The position numbers and the translations under genes are program-made. Positions 30,604 through 33,599 of a stretch of 33,599 nt of DNA are shown one piece after another (within the stretch, counting starts at the first letter, position 1; each line of letters opens with the position of its first letter). The stretch is from positions 1-33,599 of the forward strand of contig DDPD01000003.1 of the NCBI GenBank assembly GCA_002342025.1, in the 5' to 3' direction. The notes under the pieces were generated by a model, which ran no database searches, was not told the DNA's origin, and was given only the letters and a program-made list of their open reading frames with translations. Source of the DNA: Moraxellaceae bacterium UBA2477. Its GTDB lineage: Bacteria > Pseudomonadota > Gammaproteobacteria > Pseudomonadales > Moraxellaceae.

Positions 30604-32625
30604 ATGTCTGCAGGTCGAATTCCACAAGCGTTCATTGATGAAGTGCTGCTGCGCACCGATATCGTTGATCTGATTGATGCCCGCGTAAAACTTAAACGCG
30701 CCGGCAAGAATTACGCCGCCTGCTGCCCATTCCACCAAGAAAAGTCGCCCTCCTTTACCGTCAACCGCGAAAAGCAGTTCTACTACTGTTTTGGTTGTGG
30801 CGCCTCCGGCAATGCCCTGAGCTTTCTCATCGAGCATGATCGTCTGGAATTCATGGACGGCTTGAAACAGCTGGCTGGCCAAGCCGGCATGACACTGCCC
30901 GAAACCCGCGAAGCCGGCAGCAGCACGCGAGATACCCAACAGCCCCTGTTTGATGCCTTGGAGTCAGCCGCGCAATTTTTCGAGCAGCAATTGCGCCAAG
31001 CCCCCGCGCGTGATCGCGCCGTGAGCTACCTGAAAAAGCGCGGTGTCACTGGCGCCGTGGCAAAACATTTTCGTCTCGGCTACGCTCCACCCGGCTGGGA
31101 TAACCTGCTGCAGAACTTAGGCCAAGACCCTGTTGCCAACGAGCGTCTGTTGCAAGCCGGCTTGCTCATTCGTAATGAGCAGCGCAACTCCGTCTACGAT
31201 GCCATGCGCGACCGCGTGATCTTCCCGATCCGCGATTTCCGTGGCCGCGTCATCGCCTTCGGCGGTCGCGTACTCAACGACGATAAGCCAAAGTACCTAA
31301 ACTCCCCCGAGTCACCCGTCTTCCATAAAGGCCAAGAGTTGTATGGTCTGTACGAGGCGCGCCAATCCGGCAAACTCTCGCGACTTTTGGTCGTGGAAGG
31401 CTATATGGACGTGGTTGCTCTCGCCCAAAATGGCATTCCTGAAGCGGTCGCAACGTTAGGCACGGCCACCAGCACCACCCATATCGAGCGCCTGTTTCGA
31501 GTTGTTTCGGATGTGGTGTTTTGCTTCGATGGCGACAATGCCGGACGCCGCGCGGCTTGGCGTGCCCTAGAAAATGCCCTGCCCGCTTTAAAAGATGGCG
31601 TTAGCGCCCGCTTTCTGTTTTTACCCGATGGGGAAGACCCCGACAGCCTGGTCCGACGCGAAGGCCCCGAACTCTTTCGGGCGCGAATTGAGGCTGACTC
31701 CGTACCCCTCACCGAGCAATTGTTCCGACATTTAAGTGAGGGCATTACGCTCACTTCACTGGAGGGGCGCTCAAAGCTTGCTAACGAAGCTTTACCTTTG
31801 CTCGCTCTGGTGCCCGAAAGCCTATTTAAAACGCTGTTATTGCAACGCCTCAGTGAACTGACCGAGCTTAGTGTTGATGTCATTGAAAAACAGCTAAACC
31901 AACGCGCTGTCCAGAAAGTGGCTCAGCAACAGCAAGCGGCAGTGGATACCGCGCAGTACAGCGCACAGCCGCCCGCCACGACAAGCGACCCTCAGAGCTC
32001 GGATGAACCCTACTGGGCTCATGCCCACGACGAAGATGCCGACGCGATGGCTTGGCTGCACCACGAAGACCAACAACACGCAAATCCACCCAAGTTCGGC
32101 GCGCATAAAGGTACTTTTGGTGAGACTAAATTTAGTCGTAACGACAAAAAGCAGCCCTTCACGCCCCGTCGTGAGCGTACGCAGCCCCCTGCACTACGTT
32201 CTTTGTCGGCGCAGACGATTCGCCTGCTGCTTCAGGCACCCAACCTTGCCGCACGCTGGCCCGAAGATCTTTTACTCACGCTCGATGATCCTGAATCCAG
32301 CGTCCTGCATGCGTTACTGCATGACTTGCAGCGCGACCCTGATCGCAGCTTGGCCGCCCTGCTCGGCAGCTGGCACGGCACGCCGGAAGGTGATGCCCTT
32401 GCCGCTATTGCTGCAGAAGCTTGGCTGCTCACGCCAGCGGACCCTGAGATTGAAGCGCGTCATCTCACTTACCGCCTGAGACTACGCGCCCTTGAATTAG
32501 AGGCCGACCGCCTCAATAAACAACTACAACACCAACCAGATCGCAGCACCTTGCAAGCGCTGACTGACATCAAAAGACAACACGCTGAACTTCAACGTCA
32601 GGCCGCAAGCGAGGCATCGACCTAA
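30604..32625 (+). CDS. dnaG: DNA primase
   Basis: A 673-residue primase. The CHC2 zinc site is C41, H44, C62, C65 (CPFHQEKSPSF ... YYCFGCGASG). The TOPRIM domain has the catalytic glutamate E265 in VVEGYMDVVAL and FDGDNAGRRAA with the metal-binding aspartates. The C-terminal helicase-binding domain covers about the last 140 residues. Between them, about 440-533, is a low-complexity linker rich in Gln, His, Asp and Pro, which makes the protein longer than E. coli DnaG (581). It primes replication together with the DnaB helicase. The ribosome site is weak. Cotranscription with rpsU and yqeY is expected. Confidence 0.98.
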   Translation: MSAGRIPQAFIDEVLLRTDIVDLIDARVKLKRAGKNYAACCPFHQEKSPSFTVNREKQFYYCFGCGASGNALSFLIEHDRLEFMDGLKQLAGQAGMTLPETREAGSSTRDTQQPLFDALESAAQFFEQQLRQAPARDRAVSYLKKRGVTGAVAKHFRLGYAPPGWDNLLQNLGQDPVANERLLQAGLLIRNEQRNSVYDAMRDRVIFPIRDFRGRVIAFGGRVLNDDKPKYLNSPESPVFHKGQELYGLYEARQSGKLSRLLVVEGYMDVVALAQNGIPEAVATLGTATSTTHIERLFRVVSDVVFCFDGDNAGRRAAWRALENALPALKDGVSARFLFLPDGEDPDSLVRREGPELFRARIEADSVPLTEQLFRHLSEGITLTSLEGRSKLANEALPLLALVPESLFKTLLLQRLSELTELSVDVIEKQLNQRAVQKVAQQQQAAVDTAQYSAQPPATTSDPQSSDEPYWAHAHDEDADAMAWLHHEDQQHANPPKFGAHKGTFGETKFSRNDKKQPFTPRRERTQPPALRSLSAQTIRLLLQAPNLAARWPEDLLLTLDDPESSVLHALLHDLQRDPDRSLAALLGSWHGTPEGDALAAIAAEAWLLTPADPEIEARHLTYRLRLRALELEADRLNKQLQHQPDRSTLQALTDIKRQHAELQRQAASEAST

Positions 32626-32635
32626 GCTTGCTCTA

Positions 32636-32665
32636 CTGACAAATTCAGTCACTTGCGGGTATAAT
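32636..32665 (+). promoter_or_regulatory. Sigma-70 promoter directly upstream of rpoD
   Basis: CTGACA (32636-32641) and the perfect -10 TATAAT (32660-32665) are 18 bases apart, in the 78-base gap between dnaG and rpoD. The -10 box forms the loop of an inverted repeat (GCGGG-TATAAT-CCCGC, 32655-32670) that is followed by a T-rich stretch. The same DNA may therefore also act as a weak terminator for transcripts coming from dnaG. RNA would start about 30 bases before the rpoD ATG. Confidence 0.72.
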
Positions 32666-32703
32666 CCCGCTCTTATTTTGCACAGGCTTAACCGGGGGCC
32701 CGC

Positions 32704-33599
32704 ATGACCAGCACCGACACCAATACTGCACAGCCCGAAAAACCGGAAAATGAAACGCCCGAGGTCGACAACGTTGACCAGCGTCACTCATTACTTGCGG
32801 CGCTGATCGCCAAGGGTAAGGAACAAGGCTTCCTGACCTTCAGCGAAGTTAACGACCATCTCCCGGAAACTGTTACCGAAAGCGAGCAGATCGAAGACAT
32901 CATTCAGATGTTGATTGATCTCGGCATTCCTGTGCATGAGCGCGCGCCAGAAGCCGATGAGCTGATGCGCGAAGAAACACCGGAAGCCCGCGACGACGAT
33001 CTGGCGGCGGAAGAAGCCGCTGCTGTGTTGGCCTCCGTGGAAAATGAACCGGGCCGCACCACCGACCCCGTACGCATGTACATGCGCGAAATGGGCACCG
33101 TCGAGCTGCTGACCCGCGAGGGCGAAATTGCCATTGCCAAGCGCATCGAAGATGGCATTCGCGATGTGCTGCATGCCATGGCCTACTGGCCTGGCGCTGT
33201 GGATTTACTCATTTCCGAATTTGATGCGGTTGAAGCTGGCGAGCGCCGTATTGGCGACGTCATTGCCGGTTTCTTAGATCCCGACCTGCCTGTTGCTGCA
33301 CCGATCTCTTTGCCTGAAGGCGAAGAAGAAGAGCTGGTTGTTGGCGAAGGCGCCGTTGCTAAAGTCGTGGGTGAAGAAGAAGAAGCCGCCGTAGAAGGCG
33401 ATGCCGAAGAGGAAGAAGCCGACACCGGTCTCGACATGGAGATGGTGCGCGAACGCTTCGAGGCTCTGCGCACACAGGCTGAAAAAACCGAGAAGGCGAA
33501 AGGCCGTACCGGTCGCTCCGCCAAAGCGTGGCAAACCAACATGAAAGAGCTGGCTGACATCTTCATGATGTTTAAGCTCACGCCACGCGTCTACGACGG
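32704..33599 (+). CDS. rpoD: RNA polymerase sigma-70 factor, N-terminal part (cut by window end)
   Basis: The frame is open from ATG 32704 to the window end (298 codons), so the gene is partial. Region 1.1 is seen in HSLLAALIAKGKEQGFLTFSEVNDHLP, with QIEDIIQMLIDLGI after it. Region 1.2 is DPVRMYMREMGTVELLTREGEIAIAKRIE. The non-conserved region follows, with an acidic run of Glu between about residues 205 and 240, and the start of the next helical part (KELADIFMMFKLTPRVYD). This is the housekeeping sigma factor, last in the rpsU-yqeY-dnaG-rpoD operon and with a promoter of its own. Regions 2 to 4 lie outside the window. The ATG is preceded by a G-rich stretch (CCGGGGGCCCGC) as an imperfect ribosome site. 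Confidence 0.98.
   Translation, partial: MTSTDTNTAQPEKPENETPEVDNVDQRHSLLAALIAKGKEQGFLTFSEVNDHLPETVTESEQIEDIIQMLIDLGIPVHERAPEADELMREETPEARDDDLAAEEAAAVLASVENEPGRTTDPVRMYMREMGTVELLTREGEIAIAKRIEDGIRDVLHAMAYWPGAVDLLISEFDAVEAGERRIGDVIAGFLDPDLPVAAPISLPEGEEEELVVGEGAVAKVVGEEEEAAVEGDAEEEEADTGLDMEMVRERFEALRTQAEKTEKAKGRTGRSAKAWQTNMKELADIFMMFKLTPRVYD

Noticed and set aside
1..33599. A novel defence, biosynthetic or mobile system in the window
   Set aside because: Every sizeable frame that is not a shadow belongs to a known family, mostly in conserved gammaproteobacterial order. No transposase, integrase, toxin-antitoxin pair, CRISPR repeat or tRNA-type attachment site was seen.

Overview
The window is a stretch of core chromosome from a gammaproteobacterium. 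Four things point that way. The gene runs surA-pdxA-rsmA-apaG-apaH, folB/plsY/tsaD and rpsU-yqeY-dnaG-rpoD are typical of the class. The rpe-gph-trpE and lptD/amgK/murU neighbourhoods resemble those of Pseudomonas and its relatives. A Coq7-type ubiquinone hydroxylase is present. Glutamine synthetase has a textbook sigma-54/NtrC control region. Base composition is moderately GC-rich and looks even. I see no tRNA, rRNA, CRISPR array, insertion sequence or prophage gene.

Layout. Positions 2-76 (+) are the last 24 codons of a UDP-glucose dehydrogenase. It meets, tail to tail, a minus-strand series read from right to left: glnA (7223-5814), a strong terminator, glnE, rmlD, ilvE and an ELM1-family protein (998-78). 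A divergent control region (7224-7568) separates glnA from hinT and coq7 (+). Next is a long minus-strand block from 16339 down to 8585: amgK, murU, rpe, gph, a newly recognised trp leader peptide, trpE, trpG, trpD, trpC and an OsmC-like protein. lptD and surA (+) diverge from amgK. A minus-strand KdpE/KdpD-like two-component pair is inserted between surA and pdxA. pdxA, rsmA, apaG, apaH, cca and folM run on the plus strand with several ATGA overlaps. They are followed by folB (-), plsY (+), tsaD (-) and the macromolecular synthesis operon rpsU-yqeY-dnaG-rpoD (+). rpoD is cut by the window end.

How the genes work together. GlnA and its modifying enzyme GlnE form the nitrogen assimilation module. 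The Trp enzymes TrpE, G, D and C are all together behind an apparent attenuator. AmgK and MurU recycle cell-wall MurNAc to UDP-MurNAc, while LptD and SurA assemble the outer membrane. RsmA, Cca, TsaD, RpsU, DnaG and RpoD serve translation, replication and transcription. FolM and FolB belong to pterin/folate metabolism.

I found no undescribed multi-gene system. The observations most worth following are regulatory or structural: a 15-codon trp leader (13048-13095), three NtrC-like sites spaced about three helical turns apart upstream of a perfect sigma-54 promoter, a shortened KdpD-like kinase without a conventional start codon, an orphan rmlD with a TTG start coupled to glnE, a 29-codon open tail after the rmlD stop, and long RNA hairpins after rpsU and at the end of tsaD.
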